Source: Coprococcus sp. (GTDB lineage Bacteria > Bacillota > Clostridia > Lachnospirales > Lachnospiraceae). From it: a stretch of DNA of 33,883 bases. The notes under the pieces are model-generated. The model was not told where the DNA came from. It saw nothing but the letters and a program-made list of their open reading frames with translations, and ran no database searches. The translations under genes were made by a program, and so were the position numbers. This document shows positions 1 through 7,782 of the stretch, one piece after another. Every line of letters begins with the position of its first letter. Position 1 is the stretch's first letter. Location: positions 1-33,883 of the forward strand of contig JAEDGN010000025.1 of the NCBI GenBank assembly GCA_016297495.1. The letters run 5' to 3'.

Positions 1-1874
1 GAACCGTCTGCCATCTGTTCACGGGCTTTGACATTATCACTGAGCATGGTGATAAACATTTCCTGTACTCTGGATTTGAGATCCACATCCTCGATCGGAA
101 CGGCCACCTCCACACGGCGTGTTGTATTTCTTGTCATAAAGTCGGTAGACGCAATATAAATCTTCGTTCTTTCACCGGTACCGAATATGTAGATCCTGGA
201 ATGCTCCAGATAACGTCCCACGATACTGATGATTCTGATATTATCCGTATATCCCTCAATCTTCGACCGCAGGCAGTTAATGCCTCGAATCACCATCTCT
301 ATTTTGACACCGGCCTGAGAAGCCTCAATGAGCTTTTCGATTATCTTTTTATCTGTCAGAGAATTGATCTTAATTCCGATATAAGCATCACCGCCTTCTC
401 CAGCAATGCGGATCTCCTCCTCAATCATATCGATAACCGGTTTCTGAAGACATTTTGGAGCTACCAGCAAATGTTCCATATCTTCCACCACCGTCCCAAG
501 GGAAAGAGCCTGAAAAATCTTTGAAGCTTCTATACCGATTTCCGGCCTCGCTGTTATCAATGACAGATCCGTATAGAGCTTCGCTGTTTTTTCATTATAA
601 TTTCCTGTACCGATCTGAGTAATATCTTCAATGCCCTTCTCTGTTTTGCGAGTAATCAGGCAAAGTTTGGAATGGACCTTTAGTCCGTCCAGCCCGTAAA
701 TGACATGACATCCCGCATCCTCCAGCTGTCTGGACCACTCTATATTATTCTCCTCATCAAATCTCGCCTTCAGTTCCACAAGTACATCTATCTGTTTTCC
801 ATTCTCAGCCGCCTCAATCAGGGCTTCCACCACCTTACTGTGACGTGCCAGACGATAAAGTGTCATTTTAATAGAAACAACATTTGGATCATTGGCCGCT
901 TCGTGAAGCATATTCAGAAACGGACGGATATGTTCATATGGAAAGGAAAGAAGTACATCCCGCTTCATAATCTGGGGAATCAGCGGATGATTATCATCGA
1001 GAAGCGGCGACTTCTGAGGCACACGCTTGTCATAGAACAGCTGCGATTTATAGCGAAGTGCATCCTGAATACCGGAGAAAAATGACAGATCCATTGGTAT
1101 CTGGCAGTAAAATGCCTGCTTGCGGTCCAGCCTCAGCTGATCACAGAGTCTGTCAAGGTCATCATAGATACGGTCCGCATCAATATCTGCATTTCGTGTC
1201 ACTCGAATCAAAGACTTTTCACCAATTCTGTAATTCGGAAATACCTTGGGCAGATAATGAAGAATCAGTTCCTCAGCAAGAACATAAGTCCCCTTTCTGC
1301 CCGGCACACTGATCAGGCGGTCAAAAACACCTGTATTGCACGGAACAATTCCCATCTTATTCTTGTCATTTTTTGTTTCAAGTACAGCCAGCGCATAAAT
1401 AGCTTTATTATTCAAAAACGGAAATGACTGCTTCTTTCCCACAACAAATGCAGACAACAGCGGCCGCATTTCCTGCTCAAAATACAGTTCCAGATCATCC
1501 TCCTCACGCTGAGTCATCATCTGAAAATTGATCAGATGAATATCCTCCTGCTCCAGCTTCTCCATTAAAGAATCATAGATACGGTCCTTGTCACGCATCA
1601 GACGATTAACCTGGAAAAGGACTGCATCAATCTGCTCCTCAGGCGTCATATAGGTTTTATTCTCCCGGACATCACCATCCAGGAGCATCTGATCGATCAG
1701 AGATCCGACCCGTACCATAAAAAATTCATCCAGGTTGGTCTGGAAAATCGATAGAAAAGTCAGACGCTCACATAAAGGCGTTCTCTCATCTGCAGCCTCC
1801 TCCAGAACCCTCTCATTGAACTTCAGCCAGGACAATTCCCTGTTCTCATAACATTCCCTTGTATCTTTACTCAT
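1..1874 (-). CDS. ppk: Polyphosphate kinase 1, 3' end beyond the window
   Basis: PPK1 reversibly transfers the gamma-phosphate of ATP onto a growing polyphosphate chain. Reading leftward from the ATG at 1874 gives an uninterrupted frame of 624 codons that runs off the left edge. The N-terminus has the family's RELSWLKFNERVLEEA and TNLDEFFMVRVGSL blocks. The two histidines of the phospholipase-D-like catalytic domains are visible: His401 in GLKVHSKLCLITR and His558 in RYLEHSRIYIF. PPK1 proteins are usually about 680-720 residues, so only the C-terminal tail is missing. The start has no good ribosome binding site. Instead it overlaps the stop of a short remnant frame (1867-1983) by 8 bases, so translation was probably coupled to a lost upstream gene. 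Family assignment is firm. Confidence 0.95.
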   Translation of the reverse strand, partial: MSKDTRECYENRELSWLKFNERVLEEAADERTPLCERLTFLSIFQTNLDEFFMVRVGSLIDQMLLDGDVRENKTYMTPEEQIDAVLFQVNRLMRDKDRIYDSLMEKLEQEDIHLINFQMMTQREEDDLELYFEQEMRPLLSAFVVGKKQSFPFLNNKAIYALAVLETKNDKNKMGIVPCNTGVFDRLISVPGRKGTYVLAEELILHYLPKVFPNYRIGEKSLIRVTRNADIDADRIYDDLDRLCDQLRLDRKQAFYCQIPMDLSFFSGIQDALRYKSQLFYDKRVPQKSPLLDDNHPLIPQIMKRDVLLSFPYEHIRPFLNMLHEAANDPNVVSIKMTLYRLARHSKVVEALIEAAENGKQIDVLVELKARFDEENNIEWSRQLEDAGCHVIYGLDGLKVHSKLCLITRKTEKGIEDITQIGTGNYNEKTAKLYTDLSLITARPEIGIEASKIFQALSLGTVVEDMEHLLVAPKCLQKPVIDMIEEEIRIAGEGGDAYIGIKINSLTDKKIIEKLIEASQAGVKIEMVIRGINCLRSKIEGYTDNIRIISIVGRYLEHSRIYIFGTGERTKIYIASTDFMTRNTTRRVEVAVPIEDVDLKSRVQEMFITMLSDNVKAREQMADG

Positions 1875-1983
1875 TTTGCAAAAACTTCTTAACTGCGATA
1901 TTTTCACATTTATCATAGGGAAAAAACATCGCTGCCGCCACCTGTTCCGTGTATAAATTATGTAAAATTTCTGCAAATTCCAT
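1867..1983 (-). pseudogene. 38-codon remnant frame coupled to the ppk start
   Basis: A short frame beginning MEFAEILHNLYTEQ and ending KKFLQNE stops inside the first codons of ppk (8-base overlap). The frame stays open a little further upstream, to about 2035, but has no ribosome binding site of its own. It sits immediately downstream of, and in another frame from, a truncated RelB/DinJ-like antitoxin. The tight overlap with ppk is typical of the last codons of an operon partner. I infer that it is the surviving 3' end of a gene that once preceded ppk. I do not recognise the family; an exopolyphosphatase would be a natural partner, but I cannot show that. Confidence 0.4.
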
Positions 1984-1996
1984 ATCAGACCGTTGA

Positions 1997-2116
1997 TTAT
2001 ACAACAAAAAGAGTGCAGAAAGTCGGCAAATCCATACCTAATGCTTCATAGATTTCTGTTACTTCCTGTTTCAAGGCTTTATCCGCACGAAACTGAATTA
2101 ATATCTGTTCTGACAT
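1997..2116 (-). pseudogene. Truncated RelB/DinJ-family antitoxin
   Basis: A 39-residue frame starts at ATG 2116 behind a strong GGGAGGAG ribosome binding site with 5-base spacing. Its first 32 residues (MSEQILIQFRADKALKQEV, then EIYEALGMDLPT) match the ribbon-helix-helix N-terminus of RelB/DinJ antitoxins, where the usual continuation is an A-x-x-x-F helix. After LPT the sequence diverges and hits a stop within seven codons. Normal family members are about 80-100 residues, so the dimer-completing helix and the toxin-binding tail are missing. No RelE/YafQ partner lies directly downstream. Most likely a deletion joined this antitoxin start to the remnant in front of ppk. A translated micro-protein is possible but untested. 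Confidence 0.6.
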
Positions 2117-2213
2117 GTAAACTCCTCCCATTCATAATATATACTTTCTGCATTTGTTTTGAATGTATTTATCTATAATTATTATAATCAAATAAAGTTT
2201 TTATTCTCATAAT

Positions 2214-2250
2214 AAAAAAGCAGCCAACCTATTTCTCATAGACTAACTGC
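2214..2250 (-). terminator. Terminator of the toxin-antitoxin-like operon
   Basis: On the minus strand a 13-bp stem (2220-2232 with 2238-2250, several G-U pairs) around a 5-base loop is followed by six T residues. It lies 29 bases after the toxin-like stop codon. The G-U pairs become mismatches on the plus strand, which shows that it works leftward. Confidence 0.75.
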
Positions 2251-2278
2251 TCGTGTTAAGTTCTATATTCAATTTATT

Positions 2279-2647
2279 CTACAAATCCGACAGTGAAATT
2301 CGATCGTATGCGCCATTTTTCTTATCTTCCGGATGTGGTTCCAGTCCGATAATCGTAATATCTTTCTGATCTGGGCCATAAACCCAGTACATTCTCATTG
2401 CGCCACTGGTTTTATTTTCCAGATAAGACTGCCACACTTTCATTCCATAACGTCTGGATAATGGCTCTATTTCATGGGTTTGGAGGCTTGGGTAACCCGG
2501 ATCAGCAGACAACAGCTTTAAAGCCTTTCCCCATTTTTTATACAACAGTTCTTCCTTCTTTTTTATATTTCCAGAACGATATTTCTCCTGCAGATCTAAC
2601 CAAAGTTCCTGCATTTCGGGAATTCCCATTCGTATATTAAAGTTCAT
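2279..2647 (-). CDS. Probable RelE-type toxin of a two-gene module
   Basis: A 122-residue cytoplasmic protein without signal peptide or membrane segment. The C-terminal half (RMYWVYGPDQKDITIIGLEPHPED) has the strand-turn-strand pattern of RelE/HigB-like ribonuclease toxins, in which the last strands read as aromatic/basic followed by I-x-I-x-x-L-x-x-H-P. Lysine and arginine are plentiful in the N-terminal helices, as expected of an RNA-binding toxin. The start at 2647 has AAGGA seven bases upstream. The gene follows the 79-residue putative antitoxin by 11 bases and ends just before a terminator, so the two form a complete transcription unit. Function is inferred from size, fold pattern and partner. 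No catalytic residue can be named with certainty, and other small-module proteins remain possible. Confidence 0.6.
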   Translation of the reverse strand: MNFNIRMGIPEMQELWLDLQEKYRSGNIKKKEELLYKKWGKALKLLSADPGYPSLQTHEIEPLSRRYGMKVWQSYLENKTSGAMRMYWVYGPDQKDITIIGLEPHPEDKKNGAYDRISLSDL

Positions 2648-2658
2648 TTTTATTCCTT

Positions 2659-2898
2659 TTAAAAATCTGACAAGTCAATAGCCGGGGAAACGTCGTCTTT
2701 TTTAAAGTTACTTACTGCCCGATCCATATCTGCCAGGGTTCTGGCTGAAATGCTTTCTGGCACTGCCAGTTCTCGAGGTTCCAGAATAATGCAGCCATTC
2801 CCATACTCTTTTACATTGTAATACTGATAAGCAGCACCTCTGAGAGTAATCCTTTTTTTATTATCCAGATGAGCAACATAATCTTTCATCGCTTCCAT
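2659..2898 (-). CDS. Probable AbrB/MazE-like antitoxin, autoregulator
   Basis: A 79-residue acidic-tailed protein. Residues about 5-45 (YVAHLDNKKRITLRG, then VKEYGNGCIILEPREL) read like a swapped-hairpin AbrB/MazE DNA-binding domain: beta, D-x-K-x-R-I-T-L, helix, then G-x-x-I-I-L-x-P. The C-terminal tail (SARTLADMDRAVSNFKK and DLSDF) looks like the flexible toxin-binding arm of antitoxins. The start is ATG 2898, with the near-consensus ribosome binding site AGGAGGTG six bases upstream. A longer in-frame reading to 3000 would run through the promoter and operator and is rejected. The gene precedes the toxin-like gene by 11 bases in the usual antitoxin-first order. The AbrB-like fold is my reading of the sequence pattern. 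Confidence 0.6.
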   Translation of the reverse strand: MEAMKDYVAHLDNKKRITLRGAAYQYYNVKEYGNGCIILEPRELAVPESISARTLADMDRAVSNFKKDDVSPAIDLSDF

Positions 2899-2927
2899 TA
2901 TCAACACCTCCTGCACAAGTATTATAT

Positions 2928-2981
2928 GTGGGAAATCCCACCTCTTGTTATTATAATACGCTTTTCTATATTTTCTGTCAA
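2928..2981 (-). promoter_or_regulatory. Promoter and palindromic operator of the module
   Basis: On the minus strand a perfect -35 TTGACA (2976-2981), a 17-base spacer and -10 TATTAT (2953-2958) are followed in the start-site region by the inverted repeat GTGGGA-AA-TCCCAC (2928-2941). The repeat position, just after the -10 and before the ribosome binding site, is classic for an operator bound by the antitoxin or the toxin-antitoxin complex. Operator use is inferred. Confidence 0.75.
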
Positions 2982-3137
2982 TCCACTTTTGCTTATTCAT
3001 GTATACTCTTTAAATAAAAAACTAAATTCCTCTTTAAACTGAATTTAATCTTACACTTTTAATTCTTCCAGTGACATGGATTCATATTTTGCATATTTTA
3101 TATAAATTCGTTGATGACTCCCGAAAAAATTCGGTAT

Positions 3138-3168
3138 AAAAATAGCTGCCGCTTCTCTGAAGGCAGCT
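3138..3168 (-). terminator. Terminator of the coiled-coil gene
   Basis: Inverted repeat AGCTGCC / GGCAGCT (3144-3150 with 3162-3168) with an inner TTC/GAA extension. It is followed on the minus strand by ATTTTTAT and lies six bases after the stop codon of the coiled-coil gene. Confidence 0.8.
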
Positions 3169-3173
3169 TAACG

Positions 3174-4109
3174 CTACCCCACGATCATCTGTTCCAACTG
3201 TATCTGCAGATCCACTTTTTCCTGCTCAGCTTCTTTTCGCATCTGATCCAGCTGCTTTCTGACCTTCTCTATCTGTTCCTTTACCTGCCGCACCTGATTT
3301 TTAGACTTTTTGATACGATCCTGTACAGCCCAGTCCACAAACAGACCATCGAAAAAATAATCCGCAAATCTCATAAAATCATCTATCTGTACCTGAAGAT
3401 CAGCCTCAATGGACACATCCGTCAGCTCCGTTTTAAAATTGCGCAGTTCTACCTGAAGATTGGCAATTTCACTCTGAGCATCATCAAGATTACCGTGCTT
3501 AGCCATGGCAGACACAATACCACCGCCGAGCATATCCCAGGTACCCCATTCTTCAGCACTCTGAAGCTTGCCCAACACGCATTCCGTTGTAAAAGCCGCT
3601 TTCTGTCCGGCATGAAGTGCTTCACGAATCTCTTTTAATTGACCATCCACATCTGCAATCTGTTCTTCCAGCTGCAGAATGCATTTTGCCTCAGCTGAAT
3701 CTGAAGCTTTGATTGCCTCTTCTCTTTTTCTCAGTTCTTCTTTATATCTGGCTTCACAGCCATCCAGTTCACGGAGCTCTCTTTCATAAAGTTCAATTTT
3801 ATAATCAATGGATGTCAGTTCCTGCTGCGCAGACTCATATTTCATAGCTGCCGCAAAAACCTCCCGCTGCTCCTTTGTCAGTTTCTCATCCATCTTCCCG
3901 ATGATACTATAAAAAAGCGCCGTCAGGCCGCGGCCTTCAAGCCGGTCCACGTCTTTCTGTTCCTCTTCCTTTTCCTGACGCAGCTCCTCCACTTTCTCCC
4001 TCAGTTCTCTTTGCTGTATGTATATATTTTCAAGCATGGATTTCAAGCGGTTCTGTCGTTCCACCTGCTGTCTGAGTTTCTGAAGCTGCTCCCTGTTACC
4101 ATCTTCCAT
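3174..4109 (-). CDS. Coiled-coil protein of unknown function
   Basis: A 311-residue, highly charged protein rich in Glu, Lys, Gln and Arg. It contains two long heptad-patterned helical regions (about 1-55 and 75-175) and a third at the C-terminus (about 255-305). Between them lies a less charged block with the distinctive WGTWDMLGGGIVSAMAKHGNLDDAQ (written here as its key residues: two Trp, a GGG turn and Lys-His-Gly), followed by LQVELRNFKTELTDV and a phenylalanine-rich segment (DDFMRFADYFFDGLF). There is no signal peptide or membrane span. The start is ATG 4109, with GGGAGGAG six bases upstream. The gene is monocistronic, with an extended -10 promoter and its own terminator. I do not recognise the family. 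A structural or scaffold role is only a guess from the coiled coils. Confidence 0.75.
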   Translation of the reverse strand: MEDGNREQLQKLRQQVERQNRLKSMLENIYIQQRELREKVEELRQEKEEEQKDVDRLEGRGLTALFYSIIGKMDEKLTKEQREVFAAAMKYESAQQELTSIDYKIELYERELRELDGCEARYKEELRKREEAIKASDSAEAKCILQLEEQIADVDGQLKEIREALHAGQKAAFTTECVLGKLQSAEEWGTWDMLGGGIVSAMAKHGNLDDAQSEIANLQVELRNFKTELTDVSIEADLQVQIDDFMRFADYFFDGLFVDWAVQDRIKKSKNQVRQVKEQIEKVRKQLDQMRKEAEQEKVDLQIQLEQMIVG

Positions 4110-4132
4110 ATCGTTCTCCTCCCGTTTCGTCC

Positions 4133-4141
4133 ATTATATCA
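4133..4141 (-). promoter_or_regulatory. Extended -10 promoter of the coiled-coil gene
   Basis: The minus strand reads TG-A-TATAAT, a consensus extended -10, about 24 bases before the start codon. No convincing -35 lies at 16-18 bases, which fits the extended -10 class. Confidence 0.6.
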
Positions 4142-4211
4142 TTTATTGAAGAAAGAGGCTATCACAAATTCAATATTATCTAAATTACATTTTAATCGCG
4201 TATCAGATTGT

Positions 4212-4288
4212 AAAAAAAGTCCCTTCCACAACATGTAAGCGTTATTCATCATTCTGAATAGCCTTAAACATATTATAAAAGAGACTTT
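4212..4288 (-). terminator. Long branched terminator after queA
   Basis: On the minus strand AAAGTCTCTT (4279-4288) pairs with AAGGGACTTT (4216-4225), followed by further T residues. The roughly 50-base interior contains a second hairpin, TATTCA / TGAATA. It starts 13 bases after the queA stop. The structure is larger than a simple terminator but has a proper T-tract. Confidence 0.6.
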
Positions 4289-4300
4289 CACTAAATTAAA

Positions 4301-5326
4301 TTATTTGATAAACATGGCATCGCCAAAACTGAAAAATCTGTAGCGCTCCTGCACGGCCGTCTCATAGGCACGCATGATATTCTCCTTGCCTGCCAAAGCC
4401 GATACAAGCATCAAAAGTGTCGATTCCGGCAAATGGAAATTCGTGATCAGAGCATCAATACATTTGAAGCGATAGCCCGGATAGATGAATATCTCAGTCC
4501 AGCCACCGGCAGCATGCATGGTACCATCCTCATCCGCCACCGATTCCAGTGTTCTGGTGCTGGTGGTTCCCACAGCAATGACCCGTCCGCCCCGCTTCTT
4601 CGTATCATTAATAATATCCGCTGCTTCCTGGCTCACCTGGTAATATTCCGAATGCATATGATGCTGCGTCACATCCTCCACTTTGACAGGTCTGAAGGTT
4701 CCCAGCCCCACATGGAGCGTCACGCGGGCGATCCGCACACCTTTTGCTTCTATAGCTGCCAGAAGCTCCGGCGTAAAATGCAGTCCTGCCGTCGGTGCAG
4801 CAGCGCTGCCTTCATGTTTCGCGTAAACGGTCTGATAACGGTTCTTATCCTGAAGCTTGTGGGTAATATATGGCGGCAGCGGCATCTCACCCAGCTGGTC
4901 AAGAATCTCCTCAAAGATTCCCTCATATTCAAAATGGATCAGCCTGTTGCCCTCCTCCACGACTTCCAGCACTTCCGCTTTCAGGCGTCCGTCGCCAAAA
5001 ATAAGCCGTGTTCCTGATTTCGCCTTTTTGCCGGGACGGACCAGTGTCTCCCACACATCATTCTCCCTGCGCTTGAGCAGCAGAATCTCAATGTGTGCTC
5101 CCGTATCCTCCTTCACCCCGTAAAGCCTTGCAGGAATAACCTTCGTATCATTGATAACCAGACAATCCTCCGGATTCAGATAATCAATAATCTCCTTAAA
5201 AATATGGTGACTGATATCACCCGTATCCCTGTCAAGCACCATCAGTCTGGAACCCGACCGGTCCTCCAGCGGATCCTGCGCAATCAGCTCCTGAGGTAAG
5301 TCATAATAAAAATCACTTGTCTTCAT
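4301..5326 (-). CDS. queA: tRNA preQ1(34) S-adenosylmethionine ribosyltransferase-isomerase
   Basis: QueA transfers and isomerises the ribosyl part of SAM onto preQ1 at the wobble base of GUN-anticodon tRNAs, giving epoxyqueuosine. The 341-residue product has the family length and motifs: MKTSDFYYDLPQELIAQDPL at the N-terminus, DCLVINDTKVIPARL, EGSAAAPTAGLHFT, HVGLGTFRPV and DALITNFHLPESTLLMLVSALAG. It begins two bases after the pheT stop, so it is the last gene of the T-box-controlled pheS-pheT-queA unit. The rest of the queuosine genes in the window (queD, queE, folE, queC) lie about 26 kb away on the other strand under a preQ1 riboswitch. tgt is not in the window. Assignment is firm. Confidence 0.97.
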   Translation of the reverse strand: MKTSDFYYDLPQELIAQDPLEDRSGSRLMVLDRDTGDISHHIFKEIIDYLNPEDCLVINDTKVIPARLYGVKEDTGAHIEILLLKRRENDVWETLVRPGKKAKSGTRLIFGDGRLKAEVLEVVEEGNRLIHFEYEGIFEEILDQLGEMPLPPYITHKLQDKNRYQTVYAKHEGSAAAPTAGLHFTPELLAAIEAKGVRIARVTLHVGLGTFRPVKVEDVTQHHMHSEYYQVSQEAADIINDTKKRGGRVIAVGTTSTRTLESVADEDGTMHAAGGWTEIFIYPGYRFKCIDALITNFHLPESTLLMLVSALAGKENIMRAYETAVQERYRFFSFGDAMFIK

Positions 5327-5328
5327 AA

Positions 5329-7761
5329 TTATTTCCTTAATTCAATTCCAAGCTCTTCCAGACCTGCCAGGATCTTATCCATGGCTGCGCTGACATCCTT
5401 TTCCTCCAGCGTGCGGTCATTAGCTCTGAAGGTAATGGAGTAGGCAATGGATTTATATCCTTCTTTGATCTGTGATCCCTCATAGATATCAAAGAGATGA
5501 TAGCTTTCGAGGATATGGCCGCCTTTTTTGCGGATCACTTCTTCAATCTGGCCTGCCAGTATATCCTTCTTCACAACCATACTGATGTCACGATTGACAG
5601 CCGGATGTTTTGCGATGCCCTTGAAATGGCGGTCAAATGTAGCCATTTCCGTGATGACAGGCATATCCAGAACAGCAATATAGACTCTTGTCTTGATATC
5701 GTAATTGTCACATACTTCCGGATGAACTTCACCAAGATAACCAATCACCTGATCATTGTAAATGATGTTGGCCTGACGACCCGGATGAAGGAAGTTCTTG
5801 CCTGCTGCCGGATCATAGGTGACAATATCATGCATACCGGCTCTTTCAAGGAACTCTTCCACAACACCCTTCATAGTGAAGAAATCACCTTCGCCGTAGA
5901 AACCCAGTGTGAACTGTACACGCTCATCGGCATACTCTGTCAGAGGCAGGGCCTTCGGCAGATAGATCTTTGACATCTCATATAACTTAACATCCTTATT
6001 GCGTCGGTTGAAGTTTCTTGCAAGGGAAACCAGCATACCGTTCAAAGGAGTGGTTCTCATGATACTATAATCCTCGCCCTGTGGATTGGCAATGGTGATG
6101 GCCTGACGCAGTACATCATCCTTATCCAGTCTCAGCTTGTCGAATACCTTCGGGCTTTCGAAGGAGAAAGTCATGCCTTCGGAGAAACCGCAGAATTCAG
6201 CAGTTTCCTTTGCCACATCCTCCACTCTGTGCTTGAAGGATATCCTGCCGCTGGTAGCTTCTCCGCTCGGCAGTGTAGATGGAATATTGGCATATCCATA
6301 GAATCTTGCCACTTCCTCAGCCAGATCGGCAATGCCAATCAGATCCTGTCTGAAGGTCGGGATAACAACCATACCTGTCTCAGGATTGTACTCAAGCTCA
6401 AGGGCTTTAAAATAACCAAGCATCTGTTCCTCAGACAGATCTGTACCCAGCAGATGATTGATGCGCTCTGCGGAGAAAGGAATCTGATGCGGTTCTTTAA
6501 CTTTTCCGTAAACATCCACGATACCGCCTACAACTTCACCGCAGCCAAGCTCCTCGACGAGCTGGCAGGCACGGTCAATAGCAGCGCTGGCATTGTTCGG
6601 ATCCAGCCCCTTCTCAAACTTGCTCTGAGCATCGGTACGCATACCCAGCTTTTTGCCGGATCGACGAATATTGGTTCCGTCAAAGCAGGCCGCCTCAAAT
6701 AAAATTGTATCCACATGATCCGTGATCATGGAATTTTCACCGCCCATGATACCGGCAATACCGATTGGTTTTTCAGCATCGCAGATCACCAGCATGGAGC
6801 TGTCCAGCTTTCTCTCCTGACCGTCCAGTGTGACAAACGGCTCATCATCCTCAGCACGGCGGACAATGATCTTATGGCCATCAATGGTGGAAAGATCATA
6901 GGCATGCATCGGCTGTCCATACTCTTCCATGACATAATTGGTAATATCTACGATATTATTGATCGGACGGATACCCTGCGCTGCCAGTCTTCTCTGCATC
7001 CATTCAGGAGACGGACCGATCTTGATATTCTTAGCCACACGGGCCGTATAACGTGGGCAGAGCTCGGAATCCCTGACCTCCACACTGATATAGTCGTTGA
7101 CATCTTCATCATTGCCTGTTGCTTTGACAACCGGCGGACAGAACGGCTGATTAAATGTTACAGCCGCTTCTCTCGCAAGACCCAGCACACTGAAGCAGTC
7201 CACACGATTGGAGGTGATCTCATATTCGATCACAGCATCATCCAGACCAAGTACTTTAACAGCATCCTCGCCCAGCGTCAGCTCATCACCATTTTTGAAA
7301 ATGTAAATACCATTTTCCGGTGCGTCCGGATACATGTCACGGCTGGAACCAAGCTCCTCGATGGAACACATCATACCGAAGCTTGGAACACCTCTCAGCT
7401 TGCCCTTTTTAATCTTAATACCGTCTTCCGGCGGTGTGCTGCCGTCATGGCCGCCGGCCACCTTACCGCCCACCAGTACGACTGGCACTACAGCACCCTC
7501 AAATACATTCGGTGCGCCTGTGACGATCTGAATATTCTCTTCCGCACCCACATTGACCTGGCATACAACCAGCTTGTCAGCATCCGGATGCTTCTCAATC
7601 TTCTCAATGCGTCCGATGACGATATTTTCAAGATTCTTGTCCATCGGAACGAAATATTCACCCTTTGAACCGGATAATGTCATGGCATCCAGATATTCCT
7701 GAGGTGTCACATCAGCAATGCCCGGTACAAGGTCCTTAATCCATTTTAATGATGTTCTCAT
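5329..7761 (-). CDS. pheT: Phenylalanine-tRNA ligase beta subunit
   Basis: The beta chain of the alpha2beta2 phenylalanyl-tRNA synthetase, which carries tRNA recognition and editing. The 810-residue length is typical. Visible domains in order: an N-terminal segment (MRTSLKWIKDLVPG), the EMAP/tRNA-binding domain at about 40-150 (IGRIEKIEKHPDADKLVVCQV), the B3/B4 editing domain, B5 with its helix-turn-helix fold at about 410-480, the synthetase-like core, and the C-terminal anticodon-binding ferredoxin fold (AKHPAVNRDISMVV, then FRANDRTLEE). The start has a weak AGGAGG-type site, GGAGG, nearby. It follows pheS by 21 bases and precedes queA by two, all on one transcript. Nothing unusual was seen. 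Confidence 0.98.
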   Translation of the reverse strand: MRTSLKWIKDLVPGIADVTPQEYLDAMTLSGSKGEYFVPMDKNLENIVIGRIEKIEKHPDADKLVVCQVNVGAEENIQIVTGAPNVFEGAVVPVVLVGGKVAGGHDGSTPPEDGIKIKKGKLRGVPSFGMMCSIEELGSSRDMYPDAPENGIYIFKNGDELTLGEDAVKVLGLDDAVIEYEITSNRVDCFSVLGLAREAAVTFNQPFCPPVVKATGNDEDVNDYISVEVRDSELCPRYTARVAKNIKIGPSPEWMQRRLAAQGIRPINNIVDITNYVMEEYGQPMHAYDLSTIDGHKIIVRRAEDDEPFVTLDGQERKLDSSMLVICDAEKPIGIAGIMGGENSMITDHVDTILFEAACFDGTNIRRSGKKLGMRTDAQSKFEKGLDPNNASAAIDRACQLVEELGCGEVVGGIVDVYGKVKEPHQIPFSAERINHLLGTDLSEEQMLGYFKALELEYNPETGMVVIPTFRQDLIGIADLAEEVARFYGYANIPSTLPSGEATSGRISFKHRVEDVAKETAEFCGFSEGMTFSFESPKVFDKLRLDKDDVLRQAITIANPQGEDYSIMRTTPLNGMLVSLARNFNRRNKDVKLYEMSKIYLPKALPLTEYADERVQFTLGFYGEGDFFTMKGVVEEFLERAGMHDIVTYDPAAGKNFLHPGRQANIIYNDQVIGYLGEVHPEVCDNYDIKTRVYIAVLDMPVITEMATFDRHFKGIAKHPAVNRDISMVVKKDILAGQIEEVIRKKGGHILESYHLFDIYEGSQIKEGYKSIAYSITFRANDRTLEEKDVSAAMDKILAGLEELGIELRK

Positions 7762-7782
7762 AATCTCAAATCCTCCTGCCGA

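Noticed and set aside
1993..2178. 61-residue plus-strand open frame opposite the truncated antitoxin
   Set aside because: No ribosome binding site, low-information sequence; the minus strand gives a recognisable antitoxin start.
2659..3000. Longer 113-residue version of the antitoxin starting MNKQKWIDRKYRK
   Set aside because: The extra codons lie over the -35, -10 and operator palindrome, and the internal ATG at 2898 has a near-perfect ribosome binding site.
6715..7668. 317-residue plus-strand open frame opposite pheT
   Set aside because: An antisense shadow caused by codon bias; no start signal or family features.
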